A stretch of DNA of 59,363 bases from Phycisphaerae bacterium (GCA_030372985.1 JAUCQB010000045.1:1-59363); one strand, 5' to 3'. Counted from the first letter of the stretch, positions 24,855 to 34,779 are shown. Made by a program: numbers and translations. The notes: generated from the letters alone by a model not told the origin.

Positions 24855-25703
24855 TCAGCGTCTGCTTCTTCGCCTGGCCTTGGCCACACTCACCTTGCCA
24901 GCCTGGCTGTCGTCGATCGGCCGCTGTGCTGCACGACATATCAGGGCGGCCATGTAGCCGGCGCCAAAGCCGTTGTCGATGTTCACCACGGCCACGCCGG
25001 CGGCGCAACTGTTCAGCATGGTCAGCAGCGGAGCGAGTCCACTAAAGCTGGCCCCATAACCGATACTGGTGGGCACGGCAATCACCGGACAACTGACCAG
25101 ACCGCCGACAACACTGGCTAAAGCTCCTTCCATACCGGCACATACGACAACGGCGCGGGCTTGGCTCAGCTCGGCCGAATGTGCCAGCAGGCGATGGATG
25201 CCCGCCACGCCGACATCGTAAAACTGCCGGGTTGCCTGATCCATGATCTCGCACGTCTCACGGGCCTCTTCGGCCACCGGCAGGTCGGAAGTCCCGGCGC
25301 AAGCGATGGCTACGAAGTCTGAAGAGGCTTTCCCTCGACTGGTGAGCCTGGCCGAGGTGGCACCTGAGGGCTGCCTGACGGTGATTGTCCGGGCTATCGG
25401 ATTGTAACGGGCCTTCGGGAACCGCTTTCGGATTGCTTTGGCCATTTGGAGGCTGGCGCGGGTGGCCAGAAGGTTACCGCCGCCGGCCAACCGGTGTTTG
25501 ACGACCGCCAGGACCTGTTCGATCGTCTTGCCCTCGCAATAGATCACCTCGGGAAAGCCGCAACGAATCGCCCGGTGATGGTCGACCTTGGCAAAGCCCA
25601 GATCTTCAAAGGGGAGGTGTTTCAGGTCGCCGATCGCTTCGTCAACCGATCGTTGTCCGAGACGTACCTGTTCAAGCAAGCGTCTGAGTAATGATTCGTG
25701 CAT
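24855..25703 (-). CDS. larB: Nickel pincer cofactor biosynthesis protein LarB
   Basis: LarB carboxylates and hydrolyses nicotinic acid adenine dinucleotide to the bis-carboxylated pyridinium mononucleotide, the first step to the nickel-pincer cofactor. The 282-residue product has the family's N-terminal helix region with FPEVIYCEGKT and a PurE-like C-terminal half with AGTSDLPVAEEA, DVGVAGIHRLL, CAGMEGALASVVGG, VPTSIGYGASF and NIDNGFGAGY. The start is taken at the ATG at 25703; one at 25712 is equally possible. A long upstream open frame is not conserved. No larA, larC or larE is in the window. Confidence 0.93.
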   Translation of the reverse strand: MHESLLRRLLEQVRLGQRSVDEAIGDLKHLPFEDLGFAKVDHHRAIRCGFPEVIYCEGKTIEQVLAVVKHRLAGGGNLLATRASLQMAKAIRKRFPKARYNPIARTITVRQPSGATSARLTSRGKASSDFVAIACAGTSDLPVAEEARETCEIMDQATRQFYDVGVAGIHRLLAHSAELSQARAVVVCAGMEGALASVVGGLVSCPVIAVPTSIGYGASFSGLAPLLTMLNSCAAGVAVVNIDNGFGAGYMAALICRAAQRPIDDSQAGKVSVAKARRRSRR

Positions 25704-25815
25704 ACCTGTCATGATAGAGTCGACTGGGGCGAAACGCCACCGGGCGGATCGACTCTTTTCGGGAATCTGCTGCGACCAGGTAATCGTCTTGTTCGTCCCA
25801 ACCGATACAAGAGGC

Positions 25816-26256
25816 ATGGAGGTCTTGCTCAGCACATCCCCGTCAGGCCCAATGGCATCTCCTCGATCCGCCGATTCGGTGGCCTCTACGACCGCAAGTC
25901 GAGGAGAGCGGCAGGACCGACGCTTCGCCTGGCTCCTGATCGGGGTCTGGGTCGTCAACTGCTTCGATCTTGAGCTGACCTTGCTGGCCGCCCAACAGCG
26001 CATGCTCTCGGAGCTGAATCCGGTGGTCGGAAGACTGCTCCCGTTTGGCCCGAAAGCGCTGACCTGCTACAAGTTTGCCCTCCTCGGATTCGGTAGCCTG
26101 GTCCTTTGGAGGTACCGGTGGCATCGCATGGCGACCGTCGCCTTGTGGATCGTCGCGATCGCATGTGTGGGCTTGTCCCTGGCGTGGTACCAACTCTATT
26201 TCGGAGCCGAGCCAACCTGGGGCGGGATCAACACGGCCTGGATCGTGTCCCCTTGA
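25816..26256 (+). CDS. Small membrane protein (DUF5658-like)
   Basis: The 146-residue product has a hydrophilic N-terminus of about 40 residues, then about three transmembrane segments, with FDLELTLL followed by ELNPVVG between the first two, a pattern seen in the DUF5658 type of small membrane proteins. Function is unknown. The start is uncertain: the ATG at 25816 has AGAGG almost touching it, and an ATG further in is possible. It is divergent from larB, with their 5' ends about 110 bases apart. Confidence 0.6.
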   Translation: MEVLLSTSPSGPMASPRSADSVASTTASRGERQDRRFAWLLIGVWVVNCFDLELTLLAAQQRMLSELNPVVGRLLPFGPKALTCYKFALLGFGSLVLWRYRWHRMATVALWIVAIACVGLSLAWYQLYFGAEPTWGGINTAWIVSP

Positions 26257-26289
26257 CCAATACTTGCTTTTCTGGGAGTGATTGACACC

Positions 26290-27318
26290 TCAGGGATGCC
26301 CTGAGTCTCTGCCTCGTTGCGCCGCAAGTGTTCGCTCCTGGTGGATGGTCGTCTGCAAGCGTTCCTCTCCCGCAGGTGGCGTCAAGGTGAGTTCCACCTC
26401 GACAAGTCGGCTGCTGTTCTGTTGAAACGCGCCTGTTGCCGGGCAGACTCTTGCCTGAACGGTGTGGCTGCCGGCCTTGAGATGGGGGCGGATGGCCGGT
26501 GACGAGTCTTTCAGGGGCGAGGCGGCCAACTGTACCTCTCCGCCGCCATCCAGTCGCACTTCGGCTGGATTGTCGTGAGCGATCGAGGAGACTTTCCAAC
26601 GCAGACAAGAGCTCAGTCGCACGGCCAAGGGGATGTCCGCGGGAATCTCGGCTTCCCAGGTGTCGCCGACCTGCAACCGGCCTGGAGGCATGGCCGGGAA
26701 CAGGGCCTCGCCGACGAGCTCGAGCATGACGTTGTCACGGAACAGCCATTGGGCAACCTGCAATTGCGGCGGCGAGAGGATAATGCCGGCCTCCCGCCAT
26801 TTGTGGTTCAGTCCGTGGAGTTCCAGAAGCCGACCGTCGGGGCTGACCAGCAGGGTCAACTCTGCATCGGCCACAACCTCCATGAGATCTGCCAGCGCAT
26901 TGCCCTTGTCGGCCTTGTCGCTTTCGGAATCGTAGGTGAGCGACGACTCAGGCGTGCTGATCTTCAGACGGATCTGCGCGAACCGCAGTGCCGTCTGTAT
27001 GGTGCCGTCGTCCCGCGTCTTCACCGCCTTCAGCATCCCTCGCAAATCGAGATCGACATCTCGGGTGGTCGAGCCGGTCTCGGCGGATGTCGTCACCCGG
27101 TGCTCGGCGAAGCGGATCCGAACCGGCTGGGCGGTGGACGGCGGAATCAGGGCGTCATGAAGGTCGATCGCGTCGTCTTGTCTGGCCTGAAGCTGAGAAG
27201 GCGCGCCCGTCGAGCGCATGGTCCGTTCAGCGGCGCGATCCCCGGTATGCCCGCAACCGGCAGCCAGCACGGCGGTCCATACCAGTCCGCAACCGATTCT
27301 CAGGAAAAGCCCCGGCAT
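26290..27318 (-). CDS. Putative lipoprotein of unknown function
   Basis: The 342-residue product starts with a lipoprotein signal (VLAAGC, Cys at about 23). The mature part is mixed alpha/beta, with repeated beta stretches toward the C-terminus and GRLQVGDTWEAEIP near the middle, similar in style to beta-sandwich lipoproteins such as the DUF6263 type, but I cannot assign it firmly. AGGAG seven bases before the ATG at 27318 fixes the start. It follows the HD-GYP gene by 128 bases and may share its transcript. Confidence 0.72.
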   Translation of the reverse strand: MPGLFLRIGCGLVWTAVLAAGCGHTGDRAAERTMRSTGAPSQLQARQDDAIDLHDALIPPSTAQPVRIRFAEHRVTTSAETGSTTRDVDLDLRGMLKAVKTRDDGTIQTALRFAQIRLKISTPESSLTYDSESDKADKGNALADLMEVVADAELTLLVSPDGRLLELHGLNHKWREAGIILSPPQLQVAQWLFRDNVMLELVGEALFPAMPPGRLQVGDTWEAEIPADIPLAVRLSSCLRWKVSSIAHDNPAEVRLDGGGEVQLAASPLKDSSPAIRPHLKAGSHTVQARVCPATGAFQQNSSRLVEVELTLTPPAGEERLQTTIHQERTLAAQRGRDSGHP

Positions 27319-27446
27319 TGTCGCGCTCCTGTGTTTCGTCAAAGTCAGTGCACTGCTCATCGGCCCGGGCCGGCTTGGCAATGGATTCTCGCGCGAATCG
27401 ACTCCGTTGGCAAGCGTGGCAGGATGGATCGTTCCGCAGAAAGGGA

Positions 27447-29177
27447 TCAGTCGGCCAGTCCACCGATGCCGCGGCAAGAACGCGCCAACTCGCGGCTGAC
27501 GTCATGGAGGTCATCCCGCAAGAAGAGCTCGGTGAGAACCGGGTCAAACTGGCTGCCGGCACAGGCCCGCAATTCTCTGCAGGCCGCCTGGATCGGGCGA
27601 GCCTTCCGGTAGGTCCGACTGCTTGTGATCGCGTCGAAGCAATCAGCGAGGCACACCATTCGTCCGAGCAGCGGTATCTCGTCACCCTTGAGTGCGAACG
27701 GATAGCCTGCGCCGTCGTAGCGGTCGTGGTGGTGCAGGACACCGGGAATGATGTCGTCAATCTGTCGGACGCCTTGGAGGATATTGGCTCCGATTCTGGG
27801 ATGGCGTTTGACCTCCTCGTACTCATCCGGCGTCAGCAGGCCTTCCTTGCATAATACCGCCTCCGAGACCCCGATCTTGCCGATGTCGTGCAGCAAGCCG
27901 CCGAGATAAGCCCGCCGGCATTCCGCTTCCGCGACACCGGCCAGTCGGGCGATATGACGGGCGAGCCACGCCACGCGTTGGGAGTGCCCGCAGGTGTAAG
28001 GATCTTTCGCGTCGATACTGCTGACCAGAGCATGCAACGTGCCCATGAAGAGTTGATCGAGGTCGTCGTACAGGCGGGCGTTCTCCAGGAAGGTCGACGC
28101 CCGTTGAGCCACGGCCCCCACGAAACGGATCTCCTCCGACCCGAAGTCCTGTCCATCTCTCCGGTTGATGGCCAGAATGCCGCCGAAGTGTCGGTCGTTG
28201 CTGCACAGCGGAACGAGGATGAATTGGCTGAGCCATGCGGCAGCCCAGGCGAGTTCGGGCCGCTCCGCGACGTTATTGACCACCAGACAGGCACCCGCGT
28301 TCCGCGGCAGCGAGCGTGCTTCTTCGTGTAATCGCACAAGATCGGCCTGCTGGATGTCCAGGGGGCCGGTGACCACACAGGCCGGCTGACTCTCGGCCGG
28401 CCCGCCCGGCTTCAAGACAACGGCAAAGCTCTCGACCACCGTGGTCGCCAGCAGCTCCCGGCACATATGGTTGAACAGGACGCTCGATTTGTGCGAGAGC
28501 GTCATCTCCGTATTCAGGCGGTAGAGCAGGTGGAACTGTTCATACGCGTTTGCGAGCTGGGAGGAAAGATCCTCGATGTCTCTCCTGGCAAGTACCTGCT
28601 CTGTTACCGACTCGATCTGGCACGACAAGATGTCTGCGAAGGTGCGCATCTCATCATGGGAACGACCGGGAATTCCCGCGACCAGGCTGGCGACCAGGGC
28701 GTTGTCGAGGCCGTGGCGATCTGCGAACCGTCTGACCGTATCGGGCTCGGCAAACTCGGGCGTCAGGGCGCAGGTCAGGACTGCCCCTACGGTCTTCTGC
28801 CGACACATGACCGGAATTCCCGCAACGTGAATGCCGGGTTCGTGGTCCAATGGTGCAAGCACGGGCCCAAGGTGTAGCACCTCCCGAACGATGTCCGCGA
28901 GGCGCTGCCAGGCGGTTTTCGAGCCAGCGGCGATCGTCTTCCAGAAGGGCGTGGGCGGATGGCTTCCTCTGATGCATCCGGGTTGCTCGTCCCACAAGGA
29001 AAGCCAGAGCCCCAGCCGCGACCATGACTGAGACCACTCGCGAAAGGATTCGCCGAGCAGATAACCGGGTTCGTGCGTCGTCTTGTTGATCTGATCCCCG
29101 TCCTTTTTGCCGTGATGCGACCTGCGAAGGGCCGGCAGCACAGATCGCAGGCCTCTGACCGGCGAGCCTTTGTTCAA
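27447..29177 (-). CDS. HD-GYP domain phosphodiesterase with GAF-type sensor
   Basis: The 576-residue protein has an N-terminal Trp/Cys-containing sensory-like region (35-200), a coiled-coil linker, a GAF-like domain (about 225-370) and a complete HD-GYP domain (375-575). In the last, GHSQRV, the HD pair His430-Asp431 (LLHDIGKIG), HHHDRYDGAGYP (482-493) and LADCFDAITSSRTYRKA are intact. Such domains hydrolyse cyclic di-GMP. The probable TTG start at 29177 overlaps the receiver gene stop by four bases, which suggests coupled translation with the kinase and receiver. The start codon is the least sure point. Confidence 0.9.
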   Translation of the reverse strand: MNKGSPVRGLRSVLPALRRSHHGKKDGDQINKTTHEPGYLLGESFREWSQSWSRLGLWLSLWDEQPGCIRGSHPPTPFWKTIAAGSKTAWQRLADIVREVLHLGPVLAPLDHEPGIHVAGIPVMCRQKTVGAVLTCALTPEFAEPDTVRRFADRHGLDNALVASLVAGIPGRSHDEMRTFADILSCQIESVTEQVLARRDIEDLSSQLANAYEQFHLLYRLNTEMTLSHKSSVLFNHMCRELLATTVVESFAVVLKPGGPAESQPACVVTGPLDIQQADLVRLHEEARSLPRNAGACLVVNNVAERPELAWAAAWLSQFILVPLCSNDRHFGGILAINRRDGQDFGSEEIRFVGAVAQRASTFLENARLYDDLDQLFMGTLHALVSSIDAKDPYTCGHSQRVAWLARHIARLAGVAEAECRRAYLGGLLHDIGKIGVSEAVLCKEGLLTPDEYEEVKRHPRIGANILQGVRQIDDIIPGVLHHHDRYDGAGYPFALKGDEIPLLGRMVCLADCFDAITSSRTYRKARPIQAACRELRACAGSQFDPVLTELFLRDDLHDVSRELARSCRGIGGLAD

Positions 29178-29569
29178 AGGCTCCCGGCCGGAACCAACTC
29201 CAACAGTTCGTTCGCCACAGCGAGGATTTCCCGGGGGCTGAACGGCTTGTCAATCACCTTGCGAATGTTGCCGTGGCTTATCTCCTCGTCGGATATCGAG
29301 AAGCCGCGAGCGGTCAACATGACTACGGGTATGCCGGCCGTGGCGGCGTGACTGCGAAGCCTGGCGCACAGCTCGACGCCGCTCAAGCCCGGCATCTGGT
29401 AATCGGTGATGATCAGATCCGGCGGATCCGAAAACGCCAGATCCCAGGCCGAAAGACCGTCCTCGGTCGGCGTAACCGCAAAGCCGGCGTTTTGAAGTTT
29501 GATCGACAGGACGTTGAGTATGTGCGTCTCGTCGTCGGCGATCAGGATGCGCTTCTGTTGCATGATCAT
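29174..29569 (-). CDS. Single-domain response regulator (CheY-like receiver)
   Basis: The 131 residues form one receiver domain: acidic pair Asp12-Asp13, phospho-acceptor Asp56 (IITDYQMPG), Thr86 and Lys108 (DKPFSP). There is no output domain, so it should act through protein contact. The ATG overlaps the kinase stop (ATGA), and its own stop overlaps the TTG of the HD-GYP gene. A phosphorelay from the kinase via this receiver to the HD-GYP protein is the natural reading. Confidence 0.94.
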   Translation of the reverse strand: MIMQQKRILIADDETHILNVLSIKLQNAGFAVTPTEDGLSAWDLAFSDPPDLIITDYQMPGLSGVELCARLRSHAATAGIPVVMLTARGFSISDEEISHGNIRKVIDKPFSPREILAVANELLELVPAGSL

Positions 29570-31101
29570 GAGTGACGCTCCCCGCCCCGAGGCACGGGAA
29601 ACCGCAGGGACATGGTCGTGCCCCGGCCGTGCTCCGAGGTAACATAGACTTCGCCGCGATGGATGGTTTCCACAATGTGCCTGACCAGGCTGAGTCCCAG
29701 GCCGGTGCCGCCGGCGATGCCGGCGCCGTTTTCTGCTCGATAGAACTTGTCAAAAACCCGCGGCAGGTCGTTGGGGCGGATGCCGATGCCGTTGTCGGTG
29801 ACGGTCAAGGTCAGCCGTGAGGCCTCGCGATCCAGGGCGGTCGCAACCCGAACCTGACCGCCGCTTGGGGTGTATTTGATTGAGTTGCCGACCACGTTCA
29901 TCTCCGCCTGGTGCAGCAGATCGCGATCGGCTCTGAGGTCCGGGAGTGCGTCGTCGGCGTCGAAGTGCAGGACGAGCGATTTCTCCTCGGCCTGCGGCGC
30001 CAGGGCGCTGACGACATCGAGGGCCACCTCGTTGATCCGCACCGGCCCCTCATGGATGGACAGGACGCCCGCTTCGATCCGCGAGACGTTGAGGATGTTG
30101 TTAACCAGACGTTCCAGGCGCTGTGTTTCGCCCTCGATGATCCGGTAGAACTCCCGGCGCAGGGCTTCGCTGTGAGCCTCGTCATCCACCAGCATCTCAA
30201 CATAGGCCCGTATGCTGGAGAGAGGAGTTCGTAACTCGTGCGACACCGCCGAAACGAAGTCCGTCTTGAGCTGATTGATCTCCCGCTCGCGGGTAACGTC
30301 GTGGAATACGGCCACCCGCCCTTGGACGGTGCCGGACTCGTCGATCATCGCCGAGACCGTGATCTTGTAGGTCCGAGCACACTGCTGCGAACCTATGCTG
30401 CGCTCCATCTGACGGCGCCGTCGGCGCTCCCCGACGACGGGGGTCTCCGCGAGCAGGGCGGCCAGGTCTGAGTCCTTCACCAGGTCCGCGATGGCCTGTC
30501 CCCGAACCTCGTCAGGCTGGAAGCCGAACAGCCTGCCGGCGGCCGCATTGGCCATGGTCAGACGGCCTTGCGAATCGATCGCCAGTACCGGCTCGCCCAG
30601 GCTGTGCAGGATCGCCTCGGTCTGCCGCCTGGCGGCGTTGACCATTTGCATTTGATGATCGAGAACGCGTTTCTGATCGCACAGTTGCCGCGTGCGCGAG
30701 TAGACCAGAGCGACGTATTCATGCAGGGCGCCCATGACCGGCTTCAGGCTGTCGGGTACGGGTTCTCCAAACGGTTCGATCTGGGCTTCGCCGCGGATGA
30801 GACTGTGAAGCTGGATCTCGACATGCTCCAGGCTTCTCTGGGTCATGTAGCGGCCCAGCAGCAGCACGGCGATGGCCAAGGTGACCAGCAGAGCACAGAC
30901 GGTCCAGGCAACCAGACGATCCTCAGGCGAGACTCGCCCCGTGACGCCCGATAACTCCAGCACCGCCACCAGCATCACTGCCACCAGCAGGACCAGTGTC
31001 AGCCACAATGTTCGTCGGAATGAGAACAGCGGGCTTCTGGGGTCACGGCGTTTGGCGATCACGGGCACAGACAGCTTCGTCGCCTCACCGCAGGCACTCA
31101 T
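29566..31101 (-). CDS. Membrane sensor histidine kinase with PAS domain
   Basis: The 511-residue protein has two transmembrane helices (about 32-54 and 64-85), a linker of HAMP size, a PAS domain (about 155-270), the HisKA domain with phospho-His288 (SAVSHELRTPLSS) and an ATPase domain: N box NVVGNSIKYTP (402-412), DNGIGI (437-442), DKFYRAE and GGTGLGLSL (464-472). All motifs needed for autophosphorylation are intact. The periplasmic loop between the helices is short, so the PAS domain likely senses an internal signal. GGAGGG lies about 13 bases upstream. It is first in the kinase-receiver-HD-GYP operon. Confidence 0.95.
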   Translation of the reverse strand: MSACGEATKLSVPVIAKRRDPRSPLFSFRRTLWLTLVLLVAVMLVAVLELSGVTGRVSPEDRLVAWTVCALLVTLAIAVLLLGRYMTQRSLEHVEIQLHSLIRGEAQIEPFGEPVPDSLKPVMGALHEYVALVYSRTRQLCDQKRVLDHQMQMVNAARRQTEAILHSLGEPVLAIDSQGRLTMANAAAGRLFGFQPDEVRGQAIADLVKDSDLAALLAETPVVGERRRRRQMERSIGSQQCARTYKITVSAMIDESGTVQGRVAVFHDVTREREINQLKTDFVSAVSHELRTPLSSIRAYVEMLVDDEAHSEALRREFYRIIEGETQRLERLVNNILNVSRIEAGVLSIHEGPVRINEVALDVVSALAPQAEEKSLVLHFDADDALPDLRADRDLLHQAEMNVVGNSIKYTPSGGQVRVATALDREASRLTLTVTDNGIGIRPNDLPRVFDKFYRAENGAGIAGGTGLGLSLVRHIVETIHRGEVYVTSEHGRGTTMSLRFPVPRGGERHS

Positions 31102-31705
31102 AATGTCTTCATGTCCCTCCTGAGCAGCCCAGGCGGAGACCGTTGCAGCGCGTCATGCTCAGCTGCTCTACTCTAGTTTCGGTTCAGTGTGGTTCCGGCT
31201 TAACGCCGCCGGCCGGTTGGACAGCATCTGATGACATTCATCCTTGCAGGTTATCAAGCGCTGTCGCAACGTCCCGATAAGATGGCCGTTCGTCGGCCAT
31301 GCCTGTCGCGGCAGACACCTCTCGGGCGCAAAGAATCGGACCTGACGGGCCGCCCCCCTTGCGGTCCGCCAGGCCCCTTGCAACCTGTTCGCCGGTGGTT
31401 CAGCCGGCAGCCCTGCCGCGGCTGAATGCGCCGGCGGTTGTTTGCGGTATGCAGGTGGCCGCTAGTGTTCGCGGGAGAGTTCGATCGTTGTGCTGAACAT
31501 GCTTCCCGAATCTCAGCCAAGCTGCTGACTGGCCTATCGGAGAATCCGGTTGCCGACTTGATTTGCAGCGGCTATCTCTTCGGAACGCCGGGCATGGGGT
31601 GAAAACCCGGCCGGACTTTGAATGAGTTCAAGTCGGTCTCCGTCCTGTCGGGCAGAACAGTTGACGGGGATGTGCGGTGGCCGTGCGTGCGCTCGCGAGG
31701 TACGA
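31102..31705. other. Gene-free gap upstream of the signalling operon
   Basis: These 604 bases between the kinase start and the ROK gene end show no supported coding region, RNA or repeat. Promoters of the signalling operon should lie here. Confidence 0.5.
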
Positions 31706-32683
31706 TCACCAATCGCCGGTTCGGCGGGCTTCCCAGGCGCATCCGGCGGCTCCGACGAAGCCGGCGTTATTGCCCAGCGTCGCGAAGCAGATTTCAGGAC
31801 CGTCGTCGAGGAGTTTCCAGGCCATTTCCGCCGCATATCTGCGGATGGGTGCGAGCAGGAAGTCACCGGCCGCGATCAGTCCACCGGCCAGCACCACGCG
31901 TTGAGGGTTGGTCACGTGGCGCATGCCGATGATGGCCACGGCCAGGTAGTAGCAGGCCTTGTCCCAGACTTTCCGGGCGAGGGCATCGCCGGCCTTGGCC
32001 GCCTCGACAATGTGTTCGGCTCGCAGCAACTCGCCTGCGTCCATCCGGGCCTTGAGCGAGCTTGAGTCGCCCTGCTTGATCAGCTCCTCGGCGTGTCGGG
32101 CGAGGAAGTAGGCGGAGGAGTAGGCCTCGACGCAGCCGTTCTGCCCGCAGGAGCACAGCCGGCCGCCGGGGTTGACGATGACGTGGCCCAGTTCGGCGCC
32201 ATTCTCGAAATAACCGCGGAGCAGCCTGCTCTCGACGATGACCCCTCCGCCCACGCCGGTTCCGAGCGTGTACATGACCAGATCGTTGACGTCCTTGCCC
32301 GCGCCGGCCCAGAACTCGCCCCACGCGGCGGCGTTGGCGTCGTTTTCGATCGTGGTCGGAATGCCGGTCTTGTCCTTCATGATCTGTCGCAGCGGAACGT
32401 TTTTCATGCAGGGCAGGTTGCCGGGGTTAATCACCATTCCCTGGCGATGGCTCATGGGGCCGGGCGAACCGACGCCGATGCCCAGTACGTCCTTGCGGTC
32501 GACGCCGGCCTGCGAAATGGCCTTCTCGGCAGCGGCGATGATGTTGGCGACCACCTGGTCCCGTCCCTTGTCAACCTCGGTCGATATGCTGAGGCTCGAC
32601 TTGATGTTGCCCTCGCTGTCCAGCAGACCTGCCGCGATGTTCGTCCCGCCGAGATCCACGCCCACGCAATACCCGCTCGCCAT
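31706..32683 (-). CDS. ROK family sugar kinase (glucokinase type)
   Basis: The 325-residue protein phosphorylates a hexose, probably glucose or a related sugar. It has the ATP-binding DLGGTNIAAG (10-19), the catalytic Asp115 in ENDANAAAWGE, the phosphate loop GTGVGGG (141-147), the ROK zinc site His167 with Cys177, Cys179 and Cys184, and a final GAAG loop. There is no N-terminal helix-turn-helix, so it is a kinase and not a repressor. AGAGGTG lies about nine bases before the ATG. The exact sugar cannot be told; N-acetylated hexoses remain possible. Confidence 0.93.
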   Translation of the reverse strand: MASGYCVGVDLGGTNIAAGLLDSEGNIKSSLSISTEVDKGRDQVVANIIAAAEKAISQAGVDRKDVLGIGVGSPGPMSHRQGMVINPGNLPCMKNVPLRQIMKDKTGIPTTIENDANAAAWGEFWAGAGKDVNDLVMYTLGTGVGGGVIVESRLLRGYFENGAELGHVIVNPGGRLCSCGQNGCVEAYSSAYFLARHAEELIKQGDSSSLKARMDAGELLRAEHIVEAAKAGDALARKVWDKACYYLAVAIIGMRHVTNPQRVVLAGGLIAAGDFLLAPIRRYAAEMAWKLLDDGPEICFATLGNNAGFVGAAGCAWEARRTGDW

Positions 32684-33294
32684 GACTGATTCACCTCTGT
32701 GCTATGTGCCGCCCTGTACCTCCGCCGCGCCGACGGCGGATGGCCGGTCATCAGGCCCGGCCGTGAGCGGTGATGGTAGGGCAGATCCGGGCCGGACTCA
32801 ATGGGCGATCCCTGCGACGAAGACCAGGGTGCGTATCACCGGCCAAGACCAGCGTGAATCTTCGACGGATCCAGTTAGCCTGATGCAGCGGGGAGGCAGC
32901 GGGGGTAGCCAATGCGTGGGCATCGGCAGTTTCAGGCGTCCGTTTTGAGAAGGAGGATTCGCCAGGGGAAAGTTCGCGCGTGACAAGAGGGAGGCCGATG
33001 GGTCTCCCGCTTCCCGTCCACAAGCTGACAAAAACCATCCTGACGCTTTCTACGTACCCCGGGCGAAGCCGACCTACCCCCTTTCATCTGCCATCTCAAA
33101 TCTGCAATTTGAGATCTCTTCCGGTCAAACATGTCCGCGCCGAGCCGTGGCCGTGCCACACACAGAACATCTTCGCCGGATACGTCACGGACCCACGACG
33201 GAGCCCCCGCGCACCTTGCACGGAACGGCGAGATGAGTAGCATGTCGCCATCGTCGGTCCTCGCCACCTTTTGCCTGAGCCGGAGGAGTACCCT
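32684..33294. other. Gene-free gap between divergent ROK and BNR genes
   Basis: No supported gene lies in these 611 bases. A small inverted repeat with 9-bp arms sits at 33093-33115 (ATCTCAAAT with ATTTGAGAT), a possible operator, about 180 bases before the BNR gene. Confidence 0.45.
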
Positions 33295-34779
33295 ATGTCT
33301 ACTGAATTCGGACTTGCCCATTCTGCCTGTCGAGCGCTTTCCGCCTGTCTGCTGGTGACCGCACTTTTCGCTTTCTGCACAACCGCTCAAAAGGCCCGCG
33401 GACAATCGACGGCCCCCGCTCGGCCGTCCGCGGAGCCACAGAAGTCCATCGGCACGGACGACGGTTATCGCGGCATCTGGTACAGCAACCAGGAAACCGG
33501 CGATGAATACGTATACAAGTACTCGGGCGGGCTGGGCACCTACTGCGCCAAGCACTCGCCGTTCGCGATCTACTCGGCCAAGGTGAACAAGACCTTCTTC
33601 GCCTACGGCGGCACGGTCAAAGACAAGCGGGAGCTGCTCGAAATGGTCTCGTATTACGACCATGCGACCGGCACCGTCCCGCGGCCGACGATCCTGATGA
33701 ACAAGGGCACCAGCGACGCCCACGACAATCCGGTCATCTGCATGGACGACAAGGGCTTCATCTTCGTGTTCTGCAGTTCTCACGGCACCGCCCGGCAGTC
33801 GTACATCTTCAAAAGCGATAAGGCGTTTTCAACAGATTCATTCAGCGTCGCCTACAGGGGCAACTTCTCGTACACGCAACCGTGGTATTGGCCGGGCGAA
33901 GGCTTCCTGTTCATTCATACTCTGTACCAGAAGGGTGGCCGAGCCTCGCACTGGAGCACCAGCCGTGACGGTGTCACCTGGTCTGAATCGCATCTGCTCG
34001 CCTTCTACGATCAGGGACATTACCAGGTCAGCCGGCCGGGAAAGGACGTGGTCGGCGTGGGATTCAACTATCATCCGAAGACTTTCCACGGCGATCCTAA
34101 GAAACGCGGCTTGAACTGGCGAACGAACCTGTATTTCGCCGAGACGCGGGACTTCGGACGAACCTGGACGAACGCCAAAGGCGAGAAGCTCGATCTGCCG
34201 CTGACGTCGCCGCACAACCCGGCGATGGTCCGCGAGTACGAAGCCGAGGAACTCCTGGTCTATGTGAAGGACATCAATTACGACGCCCAGAGCCGGCCGG
34301 TGATTCTGTTCGTCACCAGTCGCGGCTACGAGCCCGGGCCGCGAAACGACCCGCGAACGTGGCATATCGCACGGTGGACGGGCAGCGAATGGCTCTTCAG
34401 CCGCGTGACCGAGTCGGACAACAACTATGACACCGGCAGCCTCTACATCGAGCCCGACGGGCTTTGGCGAATCATCGGCCCGACCGAGCCCGGACCGCAA
34501 CGATACAACCCTGGCGGCGAGGTCGCCATCTGGACCAGCAAGGACCAGGGGCAATCATGGACCAAGCTCCGCGACGTCACTCGCAACAGCGAGTTGAACC
34601 ACACCTACGTCCGACGGCCGGTCGACCCGCACCTTGACTTTTACGCCTTCTGGGCCGACGGCCACGGCCGCAAGCCGTCCGAATCACGGCTCTACTTCTG
34701 CAATAAGACCGGTGACCGGGTGTTTCGACTTCCCTTCCGAATGGAAGGCGAATTCGCCAAACCCGAAGCCGTCAGGTGA
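33295..34779 (+). CDS. Secreted BNR-repeat protein (BNR_4 type)
   Basis: The 494-residue exported protein has a signal peptide (about 1-37) and then a seven-bladed-propeller-like domain. Blades show SxDxGxTW-type Asp boxes (STSRDGVTWSE, AETRDFGRTW, WTSKDQGQSWTKL). The opening DDGYRGIWYSNQ and SPHNPAMVR fit the BNR_4 family, which includes polysaccharide lyases of the PL24/PL25 type and uncharacterised members. It is probably an extracellular polysaccharide-acting enzyme; the substrate is unknown. GGAGGAG seven bases upstream fixes the ATG. It is divergent from the ROK kinase gene. Confidence 0.83.
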   Translation: MSTEFGLAHSACRALSACLLVTALFAFCTTAQKARGQSTAPARPSAEPQKSIGTDDGYRGIWYSNQETGDEYVYKYSGGLGTYCAKHSPFAIYSAKVNKTFFAYGGTVKDKRELLEMVSYYDHATGTVPRPTILMNKGTSDAHDNPVICMDDKGFIFVFCSSHGTARQSYIFKSDKAFSTDSFSVAYRGNFSYTQPWYWPGEGFLFIHTLYQKGGRASHWSTSRDGVTWSESHLLAFYDQGHYQVSRPGKDVVGVGFNYHPKTFHGDPKKRGLNWRTNLYFAETRDFGRTWTNAKGEKLDLPLTSPHNPAMVREYEAEELLVYVKDINYDAQSRPVILFVTSRGYEPGPRNDPRTWHIARWTGSEWLFSRVTESDNNYDTGSLYIEPDGLWRIIGPTEPGPQRYNPGGEVAIWTSKDQGQSWTKLRDVTRNSELNHTYVRRPVDPHLDFYAFWADGHGRKPSESRLYFCNKTGDRVFRLPFRMEGEFAKPEAVR

